From: Treponema sp.
Lineage (GTDB): Bacteria; Spirochaetota; Spirochaetia; Treponematales; Breznakiellaceae
Direction of reading: 5' to 3'
DNA: 5,453 bases
NCBI GenBank assembly: GCA_031254795.1
Contig: JAIRTS010000263.1
Span: forward strand, 1 to 5,453
Shown: one piece after another, positions 1-5,229 of the stretch
Numbering within the stretch: the first letter of the stretch is position 1
Layout of the letters: every line of letters begins with the position of its first letter
Notes under the pieces: model-generated
Told to the model about the DNA's origin: nothing
Seen by the model: the letters and a program-made list of their open reading frames with translations, nothing else
Database searches by the model: none
Translations under genes and position numbers: made by a program

Positions 1-193
1 GCGCGTCAGTAAAGAATCGCCCTGTCAAGAGTCGCGGGATGGCGCAAGTAGAAGGAACTTTACGCGCCGGCGCTATTGCCGACGCTCATAATTCATTGCG
101 CTATGTATTCAATACTAACGCCCGCAGCGTAACGCGCATCCGGCGCTTCCGCCTGCTTTCATGAAATTCTCCATTGCTTAGGCGTTTCTTCTT
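1..193. other. Intergenic stretch downstream of the pectate lyase gene
   Basis: I find no convincing gene on either strand in this stretch. The minus strand contains a 15-codon open frame at 115-162 preceded by GGAG, reading MKAGGSAGCALRCGR, but it is too short to support as a gene. The only other structure is the hairpin at 64-85, listed separately. A TTGACA hexamer occurs on the minus strand at 23-28 but has no matching -10 box at the right distance before the window ends. Confidence 0.6.
64..85 (-). terminator. GC-rich hairpin, possible transcript end for the pectate lyase gene
   Basis: Read on the minus strand, GCGTCGGC pairs with GCCGGCGC across a 6-nt loop (AATAGC), giving an 8-bp stem with one G-U pair. 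It lies about 110 nt beyond the pectate lyase stop codon and is the strongest fold in the downstream region. No T run follows it, so it is not a typical intrinsic terminator. It could act with Rho, stabilise the 3' end, or be a chance fold. Confidence 0.25.
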
Positions 194-2392
194 TCATTTT
201 GATAGAAGAATATAAAACAAATTGATGGAATCGCCTTTGGCAATAGTGTGACTTCCCGCCTCAAGCGAGACGGTTGCCGTGGCGTTTGAATCGGTGGTGT
301 AACTGCGCCCGTCAATCTTGACTTTTTTGTCCGTTTCGGCGCTGGCGAAGTAAAGCGTCAGCGTCATCGCCTCGGTTATAGAGAAACTCACGGTGGTGGA
401 GCTTTCCATCTTCAAGCAGTCAGTGTAGGTCGCGCCATTTACCGTCGCCTGGCCTTTGCTGTTGGAATAATTGCCGGTAATGCTGAGCGCCGAATTCGAA
501 GGCGTTCTACCGGTAAAGTGGCACACGATGGCGTCGCTCACGAGAACCGCGTCGCTCTCCTCGCCGTCGGAATCGCCGCCTCCGCCCGGACTGACGGCGC
601 TGCCGTCATCAATGTCCTGCACGGATACAAGCTTCGTTCTGTAATTCTCAAGAGCGCGTCGCAACCTGGCGTTCACGTTAGAACTGGCGTCATCGGCCGT
701 AGTGAACGTCCACTCAAAGTCGCCTCCGCCCATGCGTCCCGCGTGGGCTTTTATTTTGGCGACCAGCGCGTCGTCTGCCGTATCCGCCATGTAGGAATAG
801 AACCCGCTGGCGGTGTCAAAGTTGTTGTAAGTCTTCTCGCCTTGCGAGGTTTTAACTGTAGACGGCACCGTTTCGTTCCGGCTTTTCGTTACGTACGCGT
901 CAAAGTCGACGGTGGAATTGGGATAGCCGGAGGCGCCGTAGGGAACAAAACGGAAACCGGCAAGCGAATCCTCAAAATAGTTGCCGTAAGCCTTGATGAC
1001 GCCGCCGTCTTCACTGGAGAACGTCCCGTTGGCGACCTTGTTGGACTGGCTGGCGACGTCCCACACGTCGCTTCCCTGCATGGAGATGAGCACGGGTTTT
1101 TTGGTTCCCCTGAAATAATTTCCTTCCGCGAAGATCGAAGCGCCGTAAGCCGCGCCTATGCCGTATTTGGCGACTCCGTCATAGTAGTTGTTGTACACAT
1201 GCACCGTGTGAATCCTCACGCGGGGGTGGCGGCTGTCGGAATGGTCGTACCAGTTGTGGTGGAGCGTCAGCAGTCCGGGCGTTCCGTCGGGACCATTTTC
1301 CTTGTTTCCTATCAGATGGGTCTTGCCGTTGTCCCAGAAGTGGTTGTAAGAGAAGGTGACATAGGTCGAACCCTTGGCGTCCATAGCCCCGTCGCCCTTG
1401 GCCTGATCCGCGTCGCCGCCAGCCTTGCCGTAGAAGAGATCGCAGTTGTGAACCCAGATATGGTAGTTTTTCTGTTGCAATCCCACATCGTCCCCCTCGG
1501 AGCTCGCGGTGTTCATAAAGCCGATATTGCTGATCTCAATGTTGGAGGCGTTTTTCAGGCGTACGCCCCAGCCGTCGGCGGTCGCGTCGTTCCCAACGCC
1601 TTCCAGAGTGATATAGGTGTTGGCGGCGTTGCCGGTGTCAAACACGATGTCACCCTTGTCTGTAACTGCGGGCGTCTTGATTTGCCCGATAAGCCTGATG
1701 ATAAGAGGGCGGGTTTCCTTGCCTTTCTTGTGGCCATTTATAATATTATAGAGTCCCGTCTGCTGCACGTCGCCCTTGCCTTCCACATTCACAACAAGGG
1801 TAATCGTGTCTTTGTTCTGGTCGGTGACATAAATGATTCTGGCGTCGGGTTTGGGCGTGCCGTCCATAGTGTAGCCGCCCGGGACTTTCCCTTCATGAAA
1901 CGCATAGCCGCTTCGGTCGTGGAGGAGCGCTGTCGTGTCTCTGACGGCGCCTTCCGCCTCTTGTCCGTCAATCACCGGCGCGACCTTAATGTTGTATGCG
2001 CCTGCGGCAATGCCGGGAATATCGGCGCGATAATAGTCGCCGTAGTTCCTGACAAGCTGATCGTCGATTTTTATATAATCCGAAACGGCGCCGCCTTTAT
2101 AGTACACGTTATAGGCGCTGCTGTTGGTCCGTGACTCCCATGTGACAGCGACAGACTCAAGCCAGCCCTCCACGCTTAGAATATTCAACTCCTCAATATC
2201 CCGCGATGGGTCTATCACAACGTCCGAATCTGACTGGCCGTTGGCGTTATTTTGCGAATTTTCGCTATTGTCCGGCGGGTGTCCGCCGCCTGGCTGGCTT
2301 TCATCGTGATCACAAGCCCCCGCTGCGATTGCCATGACACACAACACGCCGATAGACGCCATATATTTCAACTTCATTGACATATCTTTCAT
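194..2392 (-). CDS. Secreted lipoprotein pectate lyase, polysaccharide lyase family 1, with N-terminal Fn3-like and C-terminal accessory domains
   Basis: This 732-residue enzyme should cleave polygalacturonate by calcium-dependent beta-elimination. Residues 1-26 form a lipoprotein signal (basic MKLK, hydrophobic core, AGA before Cys27). A low-complexity Gly/Asn/Ser/Asp linker follows to about 65. Residues 68-142 look like a fibronectin-III domain. The catalytic beta-helix begins near 180. It shows HIWVHNCDLF (311-320), DGAMDAKGS (334-342), GKTHLIG (356-362) and RHPRVR (388-393). The last fits the family RxPxxR signature that carries the catalytic arginine, and the Lys of GKTHLIG fits the conserved substrate-binding lysine. 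A Gly/Asp linker (601-613) leads to a terminal domain (615-732), which I remember at the C-terminus of other gut-bacterial pectate lyases. The frame stays open to an ATG at 2479. I chose 2392 because AGGAG lies 7 nt before it and the signal peptide then starts the protein. The catalytic assignment is firm; anchoring in the outer membrane is inferred. Confidence 0.93.
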   Translation of the reverse strand: MKDMSMKLKYMASIGVLCVMAIAAGACDHDESQPGGGHPPDNSENSQNNANGQSDSDVVIDPSRDIEELNILSVEGWLESVAVTWESRTNSSAYNVYYKGGAVSDYIKIDDQLVRNYGDYYRADIPGIAAGAYNIKVAPVIDGQEAEGAVRDTTALLHDRSGYAFHEGKVPGGYTMDGTPKPDARIIYVTDQNKDTITLVVNVEGKGDVQQTGLYNIINGHKKGKETRPLIIRLIGQIKTPAVTDKGDIVFDTGNAANTYITLEGVGNDATADGWGVRLKNASNIEISNIGFMNTASSEGDDVGLQQKNYHIWVHNCDLFYGKAGGDADQAKGDGAMDAKGSTYVTFSYNHFWDNGKTHLIGNKENGPDGTPGLLTLHHNWYDHSDSRHPRVRIHTVHVYNNYYDGVAKYGIGAAYGASIFAEGNYFRGTKKPVLISMQGSDVWDVASQSNKVANGTFSSEDGGVIKAYGNYFEDSLAGFRFVPYGASGYPNSTVDFDAYVTKSRNETVPSTVKTSQGEKTYNNFDTASGFYSYMADTADDALVAKIKAHAGRMGGGDFEWTFTTADDASSNVNARLRRALENYRTKLVSVQDIDDGSAVSPGGGGDSDGEESDAVLVSDAIVCHFTGRTPSNSALSITGNYSNSKGQATVNGATYTDCLKMESSTTVSFSITEAMTLTLYFASAETDKKVKIDGRSYTTDSNATATVSLEAGSHTIAKGDSINLFYILLSK

Positions 2393-2399
2393 GCCGCTT

Positions 2400-2404
2400 C
2401 TCCT
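2400..2404 (-). promoter_or_regulatory. Ribosome binding site that sets the pectate lyase start
   Basis: AGGAG on the minus strand sits 7 nt before the ATG at 2392. The longer in-frame ATG at 2479 has only a weak purine stretch (AAGAGA) before it. It would also place 29 non-signal residues ahead of the lipoprotein signal. This site therefore decides the start. Confidence 0.8.
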
Positions 2405-2427
2405 GAATGTTATTGCTGAGCTTTGGG

Positions 2428-2452
2428 AAAAATGCGCCGCCCCACAGGGCGC
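2428..2452 (-). promoter_or_regulatory. Leader hairpin followed by a T run, possible attenuator
   Basis: On the minus strand GCGCC pairs with GGCGC across a 9-nt loop (arms 2448-2452 and 2434-2438) and is followed at once by ATTTTT. The structure lies about 40 nt before the pectate lyase start codon and upstream of its ribosome binding site. A stem followed by U residues in a leader would suit premature termination or attenuation. The stem is only 5 bp, so it may do nothing. No small leader peptide or ligand-binding fold is evident. Confidence 0.3.
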
Positions 2453-2482
2453 GTTTTGAAAAAACCCGCTGCTCGCCATTTT

Positions 2483-2488
2483 ATTATC
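2483..2488 (-). promoter_or_regulatory. Possible -10 box for the pectate lyase gene
   Basis: GATAAT on the minus strand differs from the TATAAT consensus at one position. It would start a transcript near 2476, giving a leader of roughly 85 nt that contains the hairpin and ribosome binding site. I find no recognisable -35 hexamer 16-18 nt upstream, so any promoter here would need an activator or be weak. Confidence 0.25.
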
Positions 2489-2613
2489 TCTTTTTGTTAG
2501 GGAAAAATATGACGAGTCGCTGGATTATTCAGCTATTCTGCGATGGCCGAACCGCGCTCCCGAGGGAGTCTTTCATGTGAATCTGCGGGTCAAGTTTAGA
2601 CCGTACGGGGCAC

Positions 2614-2635
2614 CCGGGCGTGAGCCGCCGCCCGG
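2614..2635 (-). terminator. Strong GC hairpin just after the glucosyltransferase stop codon
   Basis: CCGGGCG (2614-2620) and CGCCCGG (2629-2635) form a perfect 7-bp stem with an 8-nt loop. It starts 5 nt beyond the stop codon of the GtrII-like pseudogene on the minus strand. No T run follows on that strand, so it is a probable transcript end without the classic tail. It separates the dead gene from the pectate lyase leader. Confidence 0.4.
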
Positions 2636-3837
2636 CGTTTCAATTCTTAAACGTTACAAGAATATGTTCGCCGTCGCTCCTGATGGTATGACAATACGAG
2701 TCAAGAACAACCGGCGCGCCGGAAGGAACGCCGCCTCCAGACCTCCCTCGTCCCCAATGAAAGAGTTCGCTCAAATAGATGTAGACGTGATAGTGGCGGT
2801 CGTTTGGGACAAGTCTTTTAACAACCGGATAATGCTTTGAAATATTTTCTGTCATGGGTCCAAATCCTATCATGTTCTCCATATAAACAGGCGTGTTGTC
2901 TCTGTCAGGGAGCGAGACGCTTAAATCATGGAGCGGAATTTCCACTCTGAAATCGGTGTAACGTTTCTGGTCCACGAGCGCGTCGCCGTAAGAGAATGAG
3001 AAGACCATAAAAGCCCAGTCTAAAATGAGCGTGTATTATCGCGGCTTCGCTCCGGCGGGAGACTATACAGACGCCTGCTATAGCGATAAATATACCAAAG
3101 CCCACTAAGGCGCGGGGAGGGTGGGAAGGGTTGCTCAACATGAAATAAACGCCGTAAGAGAGGAGGAATGATATGATTATAAATATAAAAGAGACAATAA
3201 AGGACACGGGTTTCTTTTGGCTGGAGTCTCCTATTGCCTTGAAAACAAAGAGAACGCACATTATTACGATGAGAATCTTCCAGACCGCGCCGAAATCGTT
3301 GTGTATGGTTGCGGCGTGGCTCCCCAAGTTTGAAATTATGGCGGGAATGGATTGGCTAATGGACGTTGAAAAGCCGGAGCCTGAGATAGGAGCCATAAAA
3401 CCAACCTGAAAAATATCATAGCGGAACAAAAGGAAAACGCCGCGAGCGCACATACTTTCTTGTTTGATCTTCTCAATCTGTCCCAGTCTTGCCAGCAAAG
3501 CGTCAGCGTCAATAATATGTGGATTCCGAAAGAATCCTGACACGTTACACGCATAATCAGAAGGGATGTTATTGAGCGGAATACAAAAGCTTTTCTTGAT
3601 TCGCTAAATATGAATGGGAAAATACTGAAGAATATTGACATAGCCATATAGGGAGCGTCGAATTTGTATGAGATGTTTTCCAGAAAATAGGGGGAGATTC
3701 CCAGCGGAACGCCGGCGAGAAGCGCAATAAAATTGAATTTCTCGCCGCAGACGACGTATACAAGCAACAGGGTGGATGCGGCGACAATCAAGGCGGCTAG
3801 CGTCTGCGGCGGTGGAGATATATCCGTTATATGCCTG

Positions 3838-3864
3838 CTCCAGCCGTTCCAGCCATTCCAGCCG
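3838..3864 (-). repeat. Three tandem 9-bp units encoding GWN-GWN-GWS
   Basis: On the plus strand the units are CTCCAGCCG, TTCCAGCCA and TTCCAGCCG. In the glucosyltransferase frame they encode Gly-Trp-Asn, Gly-Trp-Asn and Gly-Trp-Ser, just after the conserved IDDLARA segment. Family members usually have a single Gly-Trp here, so slippage after loss of function is a likely origin. Confidence 0.5.
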
Positions 3865-3942
3865 TGACGCCCTTCGACCGCCCGCGCCAAATCATCTATA
3901 ACTAAGAGAAATCCGCCTTTATAACGCCGATATATCCGAATA

Positions 3943-3948
3943 AATAAA
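3943..3948. repeat. Left copy of the 6-bp target duplication AATAAA
   Basis: AATAAA at 3943-3948 matches 4076-4081 on the far side of the hairpin element. AATAAA also occurs at 3939-3944, so the exact edge is uncertain by a few bases. Deleting one copy together with the element joins the codons for SAVY directly to LFGY, which is the continuity expected of the glucosyltransferase. Confidence 0.55.
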
Positions 3949-3952
3949 GAAT

Positions 3953-3971
3953 CCCCGGAGCAAGTCCGGGG
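3953..3971. repeat. Hairpin 1 of the inserted element
   Basis: CCCCGGA and TCCGGGG form a perfect 7-bp stem around the loop GCAAG. The downstream GTATTTAAGATTT is partly shared with hairpin 3. The trailing sequence supplies a stop codon in one minus-strand frame of the interrupted gene. Confidence 0.7.
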
Positions 3972-4003
3972 TATTTAAGATTTCTCCTGGAAATATTTAC
4001 GTA

Positions 4004-4026
4004 TGTGGGGGAACAAATCCCCCACA
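4004..4026. repeat. Hairpin 2 of the inserted element
   Basis: TGTGGGGG and CCCCCACA form a perfect 8-bp stem around the 7-nt loop AACAAAT. Its sequence is unrelated to the two outer hairpins, so it may be a separate unit or the core of the element. Confidence 0.7.
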
Positions 4027-4037
4027 CCCTCAGTTTT

Positions 4038-4053
4038 CCGCAGCAAGCTGCGG
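4038..4053. repeat. Hairpin 3 of the inserted element
   Basis: CCGCAG and CTGCGG form a perfect 6-bp stem around CAAG. It extends by two T-G pairs at its base (4036-4037 with 4054-4055), as if an original CCCC arm had decayed to TTCC. The flank GGGGTATTAA matches hairpin 1, in the same orientation. Confidence 0.7.
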
Positions 4054-4075
4054 GGTATTAAACCATGAAGATTTT

Positions 4076-4081
4076 AATAAA
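4076..4081. repeat. Right copy of the 6-bp target duplication AATAAA
   Basis: This copy lies directly after the SAVY codons of the glucosyltransferase on the minus strand. It pairs with 3943-3948 around the hairpin element. Confidence 0.55.
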
Positions 4082-4148
4082 CGGCGGATAAAAACAGAAA
4101 AGGCTTGAGAAGCGACTTGAAATCTATTTTAGACAATTCTGTTTTCAT

Positions 4149-4286
4149 TTCCGCGACAATGCTGCGGAAGAGGGTTGTTCCCGTTTTGGCTATTGCGAAG
4201 AAGTCAAAAATAAGGATGAGGCTGGCGCATCCCTTCGCCCACGCCCAAAGGGTATGCATTCATTGGTCGTAAAAATTTACTTTTCT
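4149..4286. other. Unassigned gap between the glucosyltransferase start and the transposase remnant
   Basis: The minus-strand frame of the glucosyltransferase stays open upstream of MKTELSK as far as 4259. It reads through a hydrophobic LILIFDFFAIAKTG and then TTLFRSIVAE. I do not recognise this as part of the GtrII family. It may be a chance open frame, a leader, or the 3' end of a neighbour lost when the IS630 copy arrived. No clear ribosome binding site precedes the ATG at 4148. No insertion-sequence end can be picked out near 4260-4286. Confidence 0.4.
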
Positions 4287-5029
4287 GTGAATAAGACGAT
4301 TACCCTTGCGCCGGACGCCTCGGGCGACCGGGTGGACACCGAAGCGGATGTCGCCCGGTCGCGTCGGCGTGAGCCGTCAGACTGCTCAGATGGTGAAAAG
4401 GACTTTGAGGGGACGGCGATCCGGGGCATTCTCGCGGCGTGAAAAGCGGGAAGCCCCGCCTGTTCCCGCCAAAGTGGCAGAGGGCTGGAAGCCCGGATTA
4501 TCGCCCCGGCCCGTGGGACAGCGCGCCCTTAAGATTGTCGGCCGACGCCCGCGTGGAATTGCGGCGCGTCGATTCCCTGTCTCACATGACGGCCAGCAGT
4601 CTTCTAAAAGAGCGCTTCTTAAACCTCATTTGAAAGACCGCAGGCGTGTTCCTTCACAACAGAATGGCGCGTTTGCGGCGGCCAGGGAGGATGTTTCAGC
4701 CGTTCGCGCGCGCCCGCGACGAAACCCGTCCGGCGGTCTGTATGGACGAGAGGCCCTGTCAATCGCTTGGCCACACGCGGGAGCCGTCGCCGGAAAAGTC
4801 GGCAATGAACACCGGCCGCGGCGTATATATGTTCGCCGAGCCGCTCGCCGGGTGGCGGCGCGTGGAGGCGCCTCCCCGAAGGGCAAAGCGGGATTGCGCG
4901 CGGCAAATCGAATGGCCGCTTGACGCGCGCAATCCCGAAGCCTCAAAAGTTATAGTGGTTATGGACAATCTGAACACCCATACCTTTTCTTCACTGTATG
5001 AAAGCTTTCCGCTTAATTTTTCGATTTAA
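4287..5029 (+). pseudogene. IS630-family transposase remnant, multiply frameshifted and missing its 3' end
   Basis: IS630 transposases are DD(E) enzymes of the Tc1/mariner superfamily. Pieces line up in order across all three plus frames: ITLAPDASG near 4296; GVSRQTAQMVKRTL within 4330-4476, the helix-turn-helix region; LEARIIAPARGTA at 4485-4523; VELRRVDSLSHMTASSLLKE within 4526-4621; KPHLKDRRRVPSQQNGAF within 4621-4719; and RDETRPAVCMDERP onward from about 4712. CMDE carries the first catalytic aspartate and VMDNLNTH the second. After SLYESFPL (about 5014) homology stops and base composition turns AT-rich, so the third catalytic acid and the last quarter of the protein are absent. The N-terminal third also looks shortened between 4325 and 4330. 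At least four frame changes are needed, so this copy is dead. I could not find the terminal inverted repeats, so the limits are those of the coding remnant. Confidence 0.85.
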
Positions 5030-5229
5030 TTCATTGTAATATAATTAATTAGTAATATTATGTAATACAACAGGGCTGTATGCGTTCCGCGCCCTTCAGT
5101 CGCTCCAAGGTTCCATTCGCCTAGGTCGACTGCGCCTCCCACAGTTCACTCCACTCACAGTTTGTCGGCCATGCAAACATTACGAGTTTGCTTATCCGTA
5201 CCGCCAAACCGTCGCATACAGCCGGAACG
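5015..5229. other. AT-rich junction and intergenic DNA downstream of the family 43 enzyme
   Basis: About 5015-5072 is strongly AT-rich and includes an imperfect inverted repeat at 5034-5070 with TTGTA and TACAA at its ends. It begins where transposase homology ends, and the transposase frame runs into it as far as a stop at 5029. From 5073 to 5229 composition returns to that of the genes, but I find no recognisable protein on either strand. A 6-bp hairpin (GCAAAC 5173-5178, GTTTGC 5186-5191) lies about 40 nt beyond the family 43 stop codon. It has no T run on the minus strand. Confidence 0.5.

Larger units (their letters stand above)
3949..4075. mobile_element. 127-bp three-hairpin element inserted in the glucosyltransferase gene
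   Basis: The element carries no open frame. It holds three hairpins, at 3953-3971, 4004-4026 and 4038-4053. The outer two are related: both have the loop GCAAG or CAAG and are followed by CGGGGTATT and then AAGATTT (3977-3983 and 4068-4074). The element is therefore a pair of directly repeated palindromic units around a different central hairpin. A 6-bp flanking duplication points to insertion by a transposase acting in trans. Terminal inverted repeats are minimal (AATC and GATT near the ends), unlike a standard miniature inverted-repeat element. Its palindromes resemble repetitive extragenic palindromes, and the ACCCCG-stem-CTTGC form seems familiar from other bacterial genomes, but that is recollection only. 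Which enzyme moves it cannot be told from this window. Confidence 0.55.
2640..4148 (-). pseudogene. GtrII-family membrane glucosyltransferase, broken by three frameshifts and an inserted element
   Basis: GtrII-type proteins are multi-pass membrane enzymes that move glucose from a polyprenyl carrier to surface polysaccharide. Five segments join in order into about 460 residues, close to the family's usual length. Segment 1 (4148-4077) starts MKTELSKIDFK and ends FLSAVY. Segment 2 (3943-3905) reads LFGYIGVIKADFS. Segment 3 (3908 to about 3397) carries IDDLARA, DISPPPQ and PLGISPYFLENISYKFDAPY. Segment 4 (about 3400 to 3024) holds several membrane helices. Segment 5 (about 3025 to 2640) carries YGDALVDQKRYTDFRVEIPL, GFGPMTENISKHYPVVKRL and a C-terminal PVVLDSYCHTIRSDGEHIL. 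These match the N-terminal, central and C-terminal blocks I know from the family. Each frame break (near 3909, 3397 and 3022) is one base short at a short T run on the coding strand. A 127-bp hairpin element splits segments 1 and 2. About 15 residues also seem missing between WSRH and TDIS. The family call is confident from memory of its motifs; no search was possible. Confidence 0.8.

Noticed and set aside
115..162. Tiny minus-strand open frame MKAGGSAGCALRCGR with GGAG upstream
   Set aside because: Fifteen codons with one short purine match is expected by chance, and nothing around it suggests a peptide precursor.
518..2134. A 538-codon open frame on the plus strand opposite the pectate lyase
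   Set aside because: It lies wholly antisense to a gene with clear catalytic motifs. Its translation is Val- and Ala-rich with no recognisable domain, and the stop-free frame follows from the codon use of the real gene.
2393..2479. A 29-codon N-terminal extension of the pectate lyase from the ATG at 2479
   Set aside because: The extension lacks a good ribosome binding site, would bury the lipoprotein signal, and overlaps the leader hairpin and the likely transcript start.
2926..3543. Treating the overlapping minus-strand frames 2926-3543, 3336-3890 and 2640-3008 as three separate small membrane proteins
   Set aside because: Their matching parts are consecutive blocks of one GtrII-type protein, and the tails beyond each break read as nonsense. 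One broken gene explains them better.
3949..4075. The hairpin cluster as a CRISPR array
   Set aside because: The repeats are only two related units of uneven spacing with no constant spacer length, and they lie inside a once-coding frame flanked by a duplication.
4306..4923. A 205-codon Arg-rich plus-strand frame as a DNA-binding protein
   Set aside because: Only parts of it match the IS630 transposase, and the remainder is out-of-frame translation of the same transposase.
4619..4946. Two minus-strand frames (4619-4906 and 4626-4946)
   Set aside because: Both are antisense to transposase motifs such as VCMDERP and have biased, motif-free translations typical of GC-rich shadows.
5074..5223. 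An 11-bp inverted repeat (GGCTGTATGCG at 5074-5084, CGCATACAGCC at 5213-5223) as insertion-sequence ends
   Set aside because: An 11-bp match is expected by chance in a window of this size, and neither copy borders a coding remnant or a target duplication.
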